Below the pieces are notes generated by a model, which saw only the letters and a list, made by a program, of their open reading frames with translations, was not told where the DNA came from and did not search any database. This document shows positions 11,845-23,814 of a stretch of 64,000 bases of DNA, piece by piece. The first letter of the stretch is position 1. The number at the start of each line of letters is the position of its first letter. The position numbers and the translations under genes were made by a program. Source of the stretch: Ophiura sarsii (Eukaryota > Echinodermata > Ophiuroidea > Amphilepidida > Ophiuridae); assembly GCA_035610835.1 (NCBI GenBank), contig CM069455.1, forward strand, positions 34,987,596-35,051,595, in the 5' to 3' direction.

Positions 11845-14003
11845 AAGCTATTTCAATTTTGCATTTGGTATTACAATCCGTAGCCTCGGTGTAACAAAAT
11901 GCAAACTGGTAGTACGGATAATGTCACACTTTCGTGCTTGTTCAAAAGCCCAAGTGAAAAATGAAAAATATACTTTGTCTCATTCTTTTCGAAGTAACGT
12001 TAACCAATCTTCGCGAACGATATCTCAAATCGAGAGGTGAAATAACTTGATATTTTAAGTTGAAGCTATAGTCTTAGAATTATGAGCGTATTTATTACCT
12101 GGTAAGTCACCTGTTTTGAACTATATAGCACCCAGCTCTGATTTTTTACGCTAGACAGCTCATACTATAATAAGATATCAGTTTACCTCACTAATTTTTT
12201 GTAATGTTTTCTATTCCTTCCTCTAAAAATCTATAGCAATTTGATATAGTATAAATAGTCATCTTGAAATCTAACCGACATTTTGCGTTAACCCAGATTT
12301 CAGTTCCATGAACTTCCTTGATTTTTATCACATTTGAGGGAAAATATAGCTGCGCGAGAGACTTAGTTATTTTGCACATCTAGTAAGTCTTTCTCGCCCC
12401 ACGTTGATGTTCATGTAAAGTGGTTATCAAACATTACCAAAAGGTAAATTATTGAAAGTAAGACGACACGTACAAAGGGGTGATGTCAAATTGTTGACCC
12501 ATTTTACAGTTTTGTTTCCGACCCTTTACTCTCAAGATTTATTCCAAATCCAAAAATGATTGAATACATGAATTTTAGATTCAAATCATAAAAGTTTTTC
12601 TGTTTCCCCTCTTCGTACACTCAGAGATATTGTTTTATGTTCTCTTTAACCGAGGGGTGACTGGATGTTCTTTCCAAATATCTCGTATGACATCCTATAT
12701 TTTATTTTGTCAAATATTAAATTATGTATTCGATCTATTCCACTCGAAATATCATCGCCCCATCCCACAGCATATGTCAATCGCAAAGTGTCACCACCCA
12801 TTTCAGTTATCCTTTGTTGGACATGTTCATGATGTTGGAACTCAGGACCTATCCAAAATTAAATGTTGTATTATATTTTCGTTAGTGAACAAAATACCAC
12901 TGGTCATTGTTGATTAAGTCAGATTAATAATATAGAAAGAATACATGTATAGCGAGTGAAGTGAAAACAATTTCGCGTTACTCTGAAGGTAAATTGTTGA
13001 ATTAGATAATTAGGTTTACAGTATACATTAGATCACATTGTCCGTGGTAACTATATATGTGTCCCTTCTATCTGATTATACCTCAGACGGGTATACAATA
13101 TGATATGAGACGTCCACTGCCAAGGTCCCAAGGGAAATTAACAAGTTTATTCAGTCGAATCAGTGATAGGAAGACGACAAATATGGATTGTGTTTTCTTT
13201 TGGGATGTTTATCATGGTGAGTGTCACACTGCCGTGCAATTGTCCATGATGATATAGGAATATTCAAACTTATATAATTATAGAGGTTATTACAAAGGGC
13301 TACTGGTGGTCAACGGGCGACTTACTGGTCACCGATTAATGCCTTAAGGTGAAGTTCGTTTGAAATAGGTTCAATGGTCTGGTTATAGCATGGTTGGAAA
13401 GTGATGGCTAGCTTGCAAGGAATTTATATATTCATGAGATAGCTCTCATGAAGGCATGATATAATTTGATATCGGAGCAAAAATCGGAGTATGTACTATA
13501 GACGATGTCACCTGTGTAACGTCACAGCAGCCAAGCGAACAAAAGCTTGTCGGCCGATGTGCGTACGTGCGAATTGCCTACCAAATAAAAGCTTGCTTGC
13601 CGATATGCGCGCGCATTCAAAGAGGTTATCATCATGAACCATAAACCAAACAACAGCAGCCAATGCAATAGTCAATACATGTTCCCTCATGCATGGAATG
13701 GAACCGGGCACTTAACATTGTTGATCAACAAGAGGTGATATGGTGTATAGTCACCCCTCGTCTTGACATGACATAGTGGACTTCATGTTTTCTATCGTTT
13801 GTCACGTAAAGCGGCTGTCCCTGAATCTCTAGTGATCCAAAGAAATACATACTCATCAATTTGCCAAACCGAATTTGTATTCGCTATATATTTTGGTTTA
13901 TTTGCCAATACTTTTACGTTCGCGCTCATAACAATATTAGGTTTATAGAACAAACTCCTTTAACTATGTTATTGTAAAGTGTGGTACCCTTCACATAGCA
14001 GAT

Positions 14004-14530
14004 TAGGCAAAATAAAGAATAAACCTGTTTAGCGTCCCCTCCCCTTTCCTTTTATTTGTTCCTCTCTTTTTTTCTTCTTCAATTTCATATTTTCTTCTTC
14101 TTTAATAACTTTTTTTGTTCAGGTGTTTCAGAGTTTGAGATGTTTGTAATAAACAGATTTGCTTCTTTCTTATAAACAACAGATTCAAGTAAGGGCAGCC
14201 GAAGAATGAGCTATGGTTTGGTATGGTTTCCAGTTTTCAATACGATTTATTCCGTTAAGATATAGTACCGGGTTCCAAAGTGTCGGCATTCAATTATTTC
14301 CTTTCATCCTTCCGCGGCCCTTACCGAGGTTCATAAACAACTCTTATCCTGTGACCAACCCCTCATAACCATGAAATAACAACATTTAAAAGAGACCTCC
14401 TCCTCCTTGATCGCAAACAGGGGCGATTATGCACTAAAAAGTTTTAAAAATAGAAAAAAAGGCATCCTCCTTCCTTTTTTTGTTGAAAAAGTGAGGACGC
14501 TAAGCATGTTTTATTTTTTACTTTGCCTTA
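14004..14530. mobile_element. Second copy of the TTTAGCGTCC foldback element, interrupted
   Basis: Unit 2 counterpart of 2,100-2,472, with the same inverted ends. It is interrupted by a 152-bp insertion (14,181-14,332) bounded by identical 9-base flanks. The pyrimidine-rich core is shorter than in the first copy. Confidence 0.7.
14181..14332. mobile_element. 152-bp insertion with 9-bp target duplication, absent from unit 1
   Basis: The 9 bases ATAAACAAC occur immediately before (14,172-14,180) and immediately after (14,333-14,341) the insert, but only once at the matching place in unit 1 (near 2,268-2,276). The insert ends are imperfect inverted repeats: AGATTCAAGTAAGGGCAGCC on the left against the inverse of GGCCCTTACCGAGGTTC on the right, sharing GTAAGGGC. 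A non-autonomous DNA transposon making an 8-9 bp duplication fits (the hAT or Mutator size class). The class is an inference. Confidence 0.8.
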
Positions 14531-16260
14531 TATGCAATTTCGAGAACGGATAATGACATTCCATTGCCACGATCTTCCCTAAAAACACCATTTCCTGGGT
14601 CGTGTTCATCAGCGAAAAGGGAACATTTTGATTACAGTTAATAACAGGTTGTTGCTTGCGTCAACATTGTTGAATGTAATGTTACCCCATATAATACGTC
14701 TGTTGTAATTGCATTGGTCTATATTGTCTATTTATACCATATTAGGAGGATGAGGGTTAAGGCTATAGGTTTTTAAAAAATGACTTAACAGATTCCTCGA
14801 ATTTTCTAAAAAAACAGCGACATGTGAAATATAGACATCGCCACATAAGAGGCATTAACAACATGACAGTGATTTCTTATCGGTAATCCAATTATGATAT
14901 ATATAGAATGCATGAAATAATGTTATCTAAAATGTACTTTGCGCAGCTTAATAGAGTAGACCAGCTGCATTAACGTTCAATGTACTTTCTAATAAAGGCT
15001 TAATATAATGCCACGTTAACTCATAATGTCATTGAGCTAGTCATGTGTCAATATCGATGTTATCACATTATACACGCGCCATCAATCTCACATCTATGCA
15101 CAGAAATATTATGCCACCTGTTACGAGCCTCAATGCAATGTCCAGGTGTGATGGACATGAACACTTGTTCAACGAGGCCGTCTATCGCTAATGTCAACAT
15201 TCCAGAACGTGTACTAACTGCCTGAATGAAAACGATAAAAGGCTGAGCAGACCCCACAACGCTCGAACTATTTGCGCTCTCACACATGCGTAGTAGTTCC
15301 ACCACAACAAAATGACACAGCCTGATTGGTCAATGGTGGTCAACGCTTGCGCTCAGCGTTGGAGCGGTATGGAGTCTGCTGAGCCCTCAGCAGAGGAGAC
15401 GAATGGTAGTTTCCTTCAAGGCGATGATAATATGTTTTATGGGGACGAACCTATAAAGGGATCAGTGGATTTATTATTTCAATTTATGGTTTATTGGATT
15501 CCACTTTTCAAGTGATGTTATCTTGTGTTAATATAGTACTAATAATATTTCTATAAATATATCCCAATATTAGGATAGGTGTTCCGATTGCTGGCCCGAT
15601 TTTCCATTTGATTTTTTCTATTCTACATGAAAGGGTCATCCTAAAAATAGTCGAATGCCAAAAAATCATAAAAAACACATTTTTGGCACTTTTTGGGCAA
15701 TAATTCAAAAAATAAATCAGATATTTAAAACAAACAAAACAAGTTTCTAGATAATTTTGTTAGGGATTACAATATAACTAAAACGACACAATTTGACAAA
15801 ATATATTTGCAAAAACTAAAATGGGTCAAAAAACGTTTTTTTATATTTTCTCCAAAATGGTCAATTTCATGTTCATGGTTGAATTTATTGAACTCTTTTC
15901 TTCAAGAAAATGTATACTTTTATTAAGATTAAATGAATAATGAAGGAGTTACAGCAGTTTTACGGAGGCCCCTAAACTAAACTAAAAGGAAGTAGAGGTA
16001 TTGTCCCCGTCTAGGGTATCTCCGTCAAGTGGTTAATGAAGTGGCCATTCCACTTCTATCGATATGGACCATTAAACTCCCCGATAAATCATTACATATC
16101 ACATTAATTGTCAGTTTATTGAGCCCCCTGTCATTGAGTGTATGTGACTCGACATCACAATATCCTTTTAGACTAAAAGTTACTTTCAGTAAATGTCACA
16201 TTTGTGACTGTACACACCGTATATCGAGGAACCTACTCGCTTTCACGTTTAGCTCAATAA

Positions 16261-16335
16261 AACATCTAGGAGTTGCATTGTGGAAAGCGCTATATAAAAA
16301 CGGTTATTATTAGTAGTAGTAGTATTATCTAAGCT
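16261..16335 (+). mobile_element. Retroposon 3' tail with GCGCTATATAAA signature
   Basis: ATTGTGGAAAGCGCTATATA (from about 16,277) is followed by AAAAACGG and a (TTA/TAG)n microsatellite. A 'GGAAAGCGCTATATAAA' box before a TTA-type microsatellite is a known 3' end of L2-like LINEs and the SINEs that borrow their tails in many animals. Unit 1 (about 4,250-4,290) keeps the flanks and microsatellite but has lost the central box. The body upstream (possibly 16,090-16,260) is too decayed to identify. Confidence 0.55.
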
Positions 16336-17267
16336 TTTAGCAATGTGAATTTGCACTTTCAGCGGAGTAAAATTAGAAGCACATTGAAATTAAACTTTCA
16401 GGAAACTTAAGGACTATAATAAGTCGGCGGCCATATAAACTGTTGACATAATATCTCTGATTTTGAAGCGCTATTGACCATCACTGACACTGTTGCTCAA
16501 TTAGTGTAACTACTTCATTATACATGTACAAGGACAAGGTTTCTGGCAATACAGATGCCTATACCCCATGCAACTAACTTGTTTTACTGGGGGTAAAAGA
16601 GCATTAACGATTAAGGATGTATTGTTTCTCATTCAAATTCATTGGCGCTTGTGTTTTTATTTGTTCCTATGAAATCTATTCCACTTATAAACTTTGAAAG
16701 CTAAACTTTCCAGATGAATGAAATGTTATTCTCAGCATGCGAATACTTTAATGAAATATATAATTTAAGTCTTAGAGGAGAAGAAGGCGTCTTCTAATAC
16801 ATGATTGAATGGAAGATATGTGTGCAATGAGGATTCTACCAAATGATATGACCTCAATCTAATGTCAAAGTGTTACCAATTTGACAAGCTCTTTCATATT
16901 CACGACATTGTATTATAAGGATGGTTATACTTCGATGCATTGTATTTAAAGAACTTTCATGAAAATAAAAAAAATCAGATTGACTTTAAAAAGTTTCCGT
17001 AATTATCACACCAAATTAGTTGGCCTATTTACGCAGCAAAAATAAGCCAGCTTAATCATTATGCTGATGTGAATTTAATATTTGTATATTTTACTTTTTA
17101 TCTGGTATATATATCTCAGGTTTTAGATCATATTTCACAGCTAGATCATATTTCATATTGTTGGAAATACATTGATACATAGCTGACACTTTATGATTAC
17201 CGAAAATGGATATATTAGATTATGGTATTGATAAAAGAGGTTCTTATGAACTGATCCAAATGATATA

Positions 17268-17828
17268 CAGTCATCAAAAAAAGTAACTATACAGGTAATA
17301 AATGGACTTTAACACTTAAAATATATATCCTACCTAAAAATATTAAATCATAAAGTTGTTGAGAAATTTATCTTCTGCCATATGAGATATTGCACGCTAG
17401 GATCGGTTGAATATTGAAGTAGTGACAATCCAAAATGCAAGGTAAAGTTACAATTTCATTTTCACATTTTACATTTCAACACTGGGGAGAGTATGACATG
17501 TAGCGTGTGTGTGGTGTATTGATCTATCGGAACAATACGGCCGACTGTCCAACCTGCGCATGCATCCCCCAATTGCACTACCGGTAATCGATAAGGTACC
17601 CGTAGATGGGTCCGCGTGTAGAAAATAAAAATATGAAAATGAAAATCGGACAAAACCTTACATTTGGGAGTGTCATTTCCTTAATAATCACCCGATTCTA
17701 GCGTGCAATATCTCATATTAAAGAAGATAAATTTTTCAACAACTTCATTTAATATTTTTAGGTAGGATAATTATTTTTAGAGTTAGAAGCCCATTTATTA
17801 CCTGTATAGTTACCTTTTTTGATGACTG
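17268..17828 (-). mobile_element. TA-flanked MITE, family B, copy 2, unit-2 specific
   Basis: CAGTCATCAAAAAAAGTAAC on the left and TTTTTTGATGACTG on the right, with the core inverted relative to 8,988-9,528. It interrupts unit 2 between CCAAATGATATA and GAGTACGTTTCAGC. Unit 1 has those two words about seven bases apart (5,229-5,255) and no element. The insertion therefore postdates the duplication, or was lost cleanly from unit 1 (less likely). Confidence 0.92.
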
Positions 17829-19240
17829 TTACAAACAGAGTACGTTTCAGCAAACGCTGTTGAATTTCTCAACACATGTTTGGTTGTGGTGAATTATTTA
17901 CTGTCAACGATGCTATAGAGACTTTTTTTTCCAGCGGCGGTTTTCGAGTTGCTAGTTCGTTTCTTGACTCCAGACAGTAATAGTTTAACTAGCAACTCCA
18001 ATAGCAATAATAATAATAATTGACTTCTTTAGGCAGATGGATGCGACTTCTAATTCAGGATTGAATTGAATATTTATGTGAAATGAGGATTCTACCAATA
18101 ACGTATGATCCTAATCGAATGTCAAAGTGTAACCAATTTGACTAGCTCTTTCGTATTTATGGTATTGTATTATATGGAAGATTATACTACGATGCAATGC
18201 ATATAAGCAAAGTTCTTAACTACGGCTTCCGGATTGACTTAAAGACGATTTTCCGTAATTACCAACCAAATTAGTTGGCCTATTTACGCAGCAAAATTAA
18301 GCCAGCTTCCTCACATGATGATGTCAATTTAATTCTACTTTTAATCTGGTATCTGTAGCTCTGATTTCAGATCATATTTCACAACTAGATCATATTTCAT
18401 ATTTTTTTGAAATACATTGAAACACAAATTTTCGATTACCGAAAATAGATGTAACGGATCATGATGTTGCTATTACAAGACAGGTATTGCCGTCTTATGC
18501 AACTAGAGGGAATTGGAAATTTAAAAATGCATTTCACGTAATGGAATATTTATGTCACAGGAGCGCAGCAATTTAAAATATGTTACTGTCATCCTTTGTA
18601 CCCTTTCAAAGTGTTTTGCGGAAACAGATATAAAAGAGATGAGTGTAGTGACAATTTAAACTCGCCTGATACCAAATCCTTGCAGGCCATACTTCAACCT
18701 TAAGAGCATACGTTCTACTTTCCACTTTCTTTAGAAATATCTTCAAAGAGATCGCTCTGGATCGAAAATTCTATAATTTCATTCAAAGTTGTAATAATGC
18801 TTGAACAAGAATTTCACAAGCACGTTGTTTTGCTTTGCTTTTCTTTGCATTCAGTATCAATAAGATTTGTTAGACCGAGGGAATTGTCAAACAAGGTTCA
18901 AGTCGAATGATGCATTGATATAAATAATACCGAAGAACAGCCGATAGCAGCAAGTGTTTTGCATTTGATGCGTTGTAACGGCTTTGCTCAAAGTTACGCC
19001 GTTTGTGTATGTAGAAATGCTTGAAGCAATACTTGGCCGTGGCTTTCGCTTTACACAATATGTTGCATCCGTAAGTAGTTTCTCGCTTCCATAGCGTCTT
19101 TGTATGGTCAACCGATACAAACCTATCAACATATTTTACCCAGGAGCGTTTCCAGGTTGACGCACTCAGATAAGAAACGTCGGTCGAAAAATAGAATGGC
19201 AGCTGAACCCGTCTAGCTAGGCTCTATATATTAAAACATG

Positions 19241-19264
19241 TTAACACTTTCCACGAGGCTATTT
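19241..19264 (-). mobile_element. TTAA-flanked MITE, family A, stub at a duplication edge
   Basis: Only TTAACACTTTCCACGAGGC plus a few bases survive. The same position in units 1 and 3 carries the longer element (6,648 and 21,340). The end of homology of unit 2 therefore lies within the MITE. Confidence 0.7.
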
Positions 19265-19284
19265 GGATTTTTCATCAAGAACAG

Positions 19285-19800
19285 TTTTAATGTCAGCATT
19301 GTCGTAACGACTATAGGCATTCTTTGATATATTTTTTTATTGTTTGAATTGTGGAGTTGTCACACGGGCAAAGCACACACTACGTAGATAATTATACAAC
19401 AAATGAATCCTGCCTTCAAGCTGGTCATGAGCACGCGCACGTGGTGTGAAAATTGGAACAATTAACTAGTTCTAGAAACACGGTTGGCATTATTCATAAT
19501 AACGAACAGATTGAGAGGATATGCCTGAGAGCTACGTATAGAAGCGTACTATCACATACTGAAGTTGTCACTTGACTAGAATGAACACAGCGGTGCCGGT
19601 TGGTGGAGTGTTTTGGTCTGGATTCGCTTGTGGAGACGTTATTCTTGGTACATTATGTGAAGTTCTCAAAGACGTAATCAGCAATTTCACACATGAACAT
19701 CGATACGCATGTGGACTTGAATGTTGCAATGTTGAAGTAGAGATAGGCCTAGTTGTTGAGAAATCTCGTAATATGAGGTAAGATTATATGTGACGTTTCG
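19285..19800 (+). repeat. R repeat, copy 1
   Basis: Begins GTCAGCATTGTCGTAACG and continues through GTTGTCACACGGGCAAAG, TACAACAAATGAATCCTGCC, GGTGTGAAAATTGGAACAAT and ATGAACACAGCGGTGCCGG. It recurs at 22,905-23,400 and 23,815-24,312, with a short piece at about 19,960-20,165. All copies are in the same orientation, spaced by unrelated or duplicated DNA. It contains the exon-like frame at 19,581-19,777. Confidence 0.85.
19581..19777 (+). CDS. Possible coding exon in R repeat copy 1 (uncertain)
   Basis: Starting at ATGAACACAGCGG, the frame is open for 66 codons and reaches GAG followed by GTAAGA, a good splice-donor match at 19,778. The peptide (begins MNTAVPVGGVFWSGF) is Cys-rich near its end (CGLECC) and I do not recognise it. 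Copy 2 (about 23,196 on) keeps the start, then shifts frame. Copy 3 (about 24,105 on) shifts early but still has GAG then GTAAGG (about 24,290). A decayed first exon of a small family and a chance frame are both possible; the frame decay in the other copies favours non-function there. Confidence 0.15.
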
Positions 19801-21339
19801 TATCACATAGTGTATCTTATCGGCAAGGCTTACTTTGAGATTCAGAACCAAATATTTGGTGAATTACAAATAAATACACATATTATATAATTACTTTTCC
19901 TAGTTTCAAGAGTTGTGGCTTCAATTGCGCTATACCGATATCAGTATGGCTCGAATGATCTCAACACTTTCGACATTCGTCGATTTAATTTTGTGGACAT
20001 TGTGTGAATGTCGGAATACATATTATACAACATCTGATGCCTGTCCACGTCAAGAGATCCATGTTAATCATCATGTGGTGTGAAAATTGAAACAATTTAT
20101 AGAGTTCTAGAAACATGTTTGGCATTATTCATGAAAGCGAAGAGCTACGTATAGAAGCGTAATATCATATTTATGTGAAATGAGGATTCTACCAATAACG
20201 TATGATCCTAATCTAATGTCAAAGTTTAACCAATTTGACAAGCTCTTTCGTATTCATGGTATTGTATTATATGGAAGATTATACTTCGATGCATTGTATA
20301 TAAGCAACGTTCTTAAGTACGACTTCTGGATTGACTTAAAGACGAGTTTCCGTAATTACCAACCAAATTAGTTGGCCTATTTACGCAGCAAAATTAAGCC
20401 AGCTTCCTCACATGATGATGTCAATTTAATTCTACTTTTAATCTGGTATCTGTGTAGCTCTGATTTCAGATCATATTTCACAACTAGATCATATTTCATA
20501 CTTTTTTTGAAATACATTGAAACACAACTTTTCGATTACCGAAAATAGATGTAACGGATCATGGTGTTGCTATTACAAGACAGGTATTGCTGTCTTATGC
20601 AACTAGAGGGAATTGGAAATTTAAAAATGCATTTCACGTAATGGAATATTTATGTCACAGGAGCGCAGCAATTTAAAATATGTTACTGTCATCCTTTGTA
20701 CCTTTCAAAGTGTTTTGCGGAGACAGATATAAAAGAGATGAGTGTAGTGACAATTTAAACTCGCCTGATACCAAATCCTTGCAGGCCATACTTCAACCTT
20801 AAGAGCATACGAGCATACTTTCAATTTCTTTAGAAATACCTTCAAAGAGATCGCTCTGGATCGAAAATTCTATAATTTCATTCAAAGTTGTAATAATGCT
20901 TGAACAAGAATTTCACAAGCACGTTGTTTTGCTTTGCTTTTCTTTGCATTCAGTATCAATACGATTTGTTAGACCGAGGGAATTGTCAAACAAGGTTCAA
21001 GTCGAATGATGCATTGATATAAATAATACCGAAGAACAGCCGATAGCAGCAAGTGTTTTGCATTTGATGCGTTGTAACGGCTTTGCTCAAAGTTACGCCG
21101 TTTGTGTATGTAGAAATGCTTGAAGCAATACTTGGCCGTGGCTTTCGCTTTACACAATATGTTGCATCCGTGAGTAGTTTCTCGCTTCCATAGCGTCTTT
21201 GTATGGTCAACCGATACAAACCTATCAACATATTTTCCCCAGGAGCGTTTCCAGGTTGATGCATACAGATAAGAAACGACGGTCGAAAAATAAAATGGCA
21301 GCTGAACCAGTCTAGCTAGGCTCTATATATTAAAACATG

Positions 21340-21584
21340 TTAACACTTTCCACGAGGCTATTAGTTTTACAATACACAAAACAGATTTTTCAGAAACCTT
21401 TTTCAACTTTCAAGGTCTATCTCAAGGAGAACTGAACCAATACTAGACATGTTTGTACTTACTTTGATGCATGTCTCATGCTGATTCTAAATATGGTATT
21501 GGCATTCAATAGTTACGACATTTTTGAAACATGTTGTGACATTTTGGAACTTTCGTCTGCCGACGACAACCGCGTGCACATTGC
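21340..21584 (-). mobile_element. TTAA-flanked MITE, family A, copy in unit 3
   Basis: Orthologous to the copy at 6,648-6,916, with the same flanking text (GTCTAGCTAGGCTCTATATA just upstream). It has CACTTTCCACGAGGC at the left and a decayed CAACCGCGTGCACATTG at the right. It lacks the internal duplication of unit 1, so that duplication is specific to unit 1. Confidence 0.85.
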
Positions 21585-21656
21585 TAGTGTTGTGCTATGA
21601 TTTAGCACACTCACGTGGCAAAGAGGTGAAGCGACAGAACACGCCAACAATACACT

Positions 21657-22260
21657 ATGTGTACAAGAAATTATAATTCATATACGGCGCCCGCGAAAGT
21701 GTTGTAAGATTTAACATCGCGGCCTAAATTATAACTAAAGAAAATGTCTAGAATATTGTATTTCAATTTAAAGAAAGTCCAACATGTATGAAGCGGGATA
21801 AAATCAGTTTCACAAGTTTAGCTTGAGGTTGTCTCTTTTAAATAATCTCTTATCTACGTCGATGTGTACCAGAAATTAGAATTTAAAAACGGCGCCCGCG
21901 AAAGTGCTGCCAGGTTTAAATTAGAAAATATCTAAAATATTGTATTTTAAGGAAATTCCAACATGTATAAAGCGGGATACAATTAGCGTCACAAGATGAG
22001 TTTGAAGTTGTCTCTGTTAAATAATTTCTTGTATGAAATCATCTACGTCGATGTGTACATGAAATTATAATTCATATACGGCGCCCGAGGAAGTGCTGTC
22101 AGGTTTAACATCGCGGCCTAGATTATAACTAAAGAAAATATCTTGAATAATGTATTTCAATTTAAGGAAAGTCCAACAAGTATGTAGCGGGATAAAATTA
22201 GCGTCACAAATTTCAAGCTTGAGGTATTCTTTATTAAATACACTCTTGTATGAAATTACC
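21657..22260 (+). repeat. Satellite-like tandem array of about 200-bp monomers, array 2
   Basis: The same monomer as at 7,277-7,840, with starts at 21,657, 21,861 and 22,050 (periods 204 and 189). ACGGCGCCCGCGAAAGTG and CGTCGATGTGTAC are the conserved boxes. A last degenerate monomer runs past 22,140 to about 22,260. It sits at the end of unit 3. Confidence 0.88.
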
Positions 22261-22406
22261 GACGTGTTATCCGCTGTCAAAAGATTGATGTTGAAAAATT
22301 CACTTGGCATGCCAGATGATAGCATTAATTTGAACATAATATTGAAACCATAGAGTGGACGTGTACTTTTCATTGTAACTCCAGGCTAGTATTATCATTT
22401 TAACTC

Positions 22407-22651
22407 TTAACACTTTCCAAGCGGCTATTGGTTTTACCATATTAAGCAGATTTTTAAAAAAACTTTTCCAACTCTCAAGGTCTATCTCAAGGATTGCAAA
22501 ACCAATGCTTGGCATGTTTGAACTTATTGTAATGCATTTCTCGTAGTGATTCCAAATATGGTAATAACATTCAATAATTGTGACTTTTTTGACACATTTT
22601 GTGAACTATTTGAATATCGTCCTTAAACGCCTGCCGCGTGAAAAGTGTGAA
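22407..22651 (-). mobile_element. TTAA-flanked MITE, family A, full-length copy
   Basis: TTAA then CACTTTCCAAGCGGC at 22,407; GCCGCGTGAAAAGTG then TGAA at the right end. The internal words (TTTTCCAACTCTCAAGG, CCAATGCTTGGCATG) are conserved. The minus-strand frames across it (22,300-22,515 and 22,571-22,840) are incidental. Confidence 0.85.
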
Positions 22652-22904
22652 CTCTTTCATATCAGTGATCATAAAATACTTTGCAATATGGATAGAATAC
22701 GACTTCACATTATTAGTAAGTTGACCATTTGTTAGATATTTAGATGACCCATGTACATTTGTTTGATAACAAGTGATATAAGTATGAAAATCTATGTTGT
22801 GAAATAAAAGTACGATGAAGCATAATATGAGAATTGTCATTCAACAATTGATGTGGTCGTAACACCATGTTCATTTTATATAAAACTCTGATATCAAAAT
22901 ATAT

Positions 22905-23400
22905 TAATGTCAGCATTGTCGTAACGTCTATAGGCATTCTTTGATTTTTGTGTATTGTTTGAATTGAGGAGTTGTCACACGGGCAAAGCACACACTACGT
23001 AGATAAGTATACAACAAATGAATCCTGCCTTCAAGCTGGTCATGAGCACGTGCACGTGGTGTGAAAATTGGAACAATTAACTAGTTCTAGAAACACGGTT
23101 GGCATTATTCATGATAACGAACAGATTGAGAGGATATGCCTGAGAGCTACGTATAGAAGCGTACTATCACATACTGTAGTTGTCACTTCACTAGAATGAA
23201 CACAGCGGTGCCGGTTGGTGGAGTGTTTTGGTCTGGATTCGCTAGTGGAGACGTTATTCTTGGTACATTATGTGAAGTTCTCAAACGCGTAATCAGCAAT
23301 TTCACCATGAATATCGATACGCATGTGGACTTGAATATTGCAATTCTGAAGCAGAAATACGCCTACAGTTGTTGAGGAATCTTTGGTATTTGCTAGTGGA
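22905..23400 (+). repeat. R repeat, copy 2
   Basis: Very close to 19,285-19,780 in text (GAACAGATTGAGAGGATATG, GAGAGCTACGTATAGAAGCG, ACACAGCGGTGCCGGTTGG). The exon-like frame is broken by a small deletion after AATTTCACC, and the GTAAG donor at its end is lost. It is followed immediately by a minisatellite element at 23,414. Confidence 0.85.
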
Positions 23401-23413
23401 AACGTAATTCGTG

Positions 23414-23619
23414 CACTGCAAAAACTCTTGTGTTAAATATGCAACACTTAGTTGGTGTTAAGCGTCTTGGCGTTAAATGAACACCACTTGCAAACACCAC
23501 TTGGTGTCACATGAACACCACTTGGAAACACCACCTGGTGTCACATGAACACCACTTGGAAACACCACTTGGTGTCACTCCAAAAACTTGAGTTTTAAAA
23601 ATGTAACACTGCAAAGCCA
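23414..23619 (+). repeat. Minisatellite of 34-bp units bounded by CACTGCAAAAAC-type repeats
   Basis: Three head-to-tail 34-base units (core ATGAACACCACTTGGAAAC, then ACCACTTGGTGTC) lie at about 23,475-23,578. They are bracketed by two diverged direct copies of a word beginning CACTGCAAAAACTC (23,414) and CACTCCAAAAACTT (about 23,576), each ending in AACACT. CACTGCAAA also forms the ends of the element at 51,194-51,446, so a related transposon may have captured or expanded the tandem unit. Confidence 0.75.
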
Positions 23620-23814
23620 AAAAATGATCATCTAATTGGTAATCAAACAATTGGTTTGGTGTACTAAAGAGCTAATACGAATTTGATTTAAAGATGGTGA
23701 CTTCCACATACGTCGCTATGTTATACCACCAACGATATACATATTCCTAGTATTTACAAAAGTATGAGTTCAAGAGTTGTGGCGTTATAACAGTATAGCT
23801 CTAACGACCTCAAC

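Larger units (their letters stand above)
11845..19264 (+). repeat. Segmental duplication, unit 2
   Basis: Second copy of the block at 1-6,700. It differs by several discrete indels. There is a 152-bp insertion at 14,181-14,332 and a 561-bp MITE at 17,268-17,828. About 120 extra bases lie at 13,387-13,515, and a short stretch at 16,275-16,300 is missing from unit 1. Its right edge falls inside a TTAA-flanked MITE: only about 25 bases of the MITE remain (19,241-19,264) before unrelated sequence starts. The breakpoint therefore coincides with a mobile element. Confidence 0.93.
20165..22260 (+). repeat. Third, partial copy of the duplicated block
   Basis: Starting at ATTTATGTGAAATGAGG (about 20,168), this follows unit 1 from about 5,475 and unit 2 from about 18,073. 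It includes the TTAA MITE (21,340-21,584) and the roughly 200-bp satellite (21,657 onward), which in unit 1 lies at 7,277-7,840. Unlike unit 1 it lacks about 290 bases just before the satellite (6,985-7,277). The minus-strand frames at 18,870-19,132 and 20,969-21,264 are nearly the same text, as expected of a recent copy. Confidence 0.9.
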
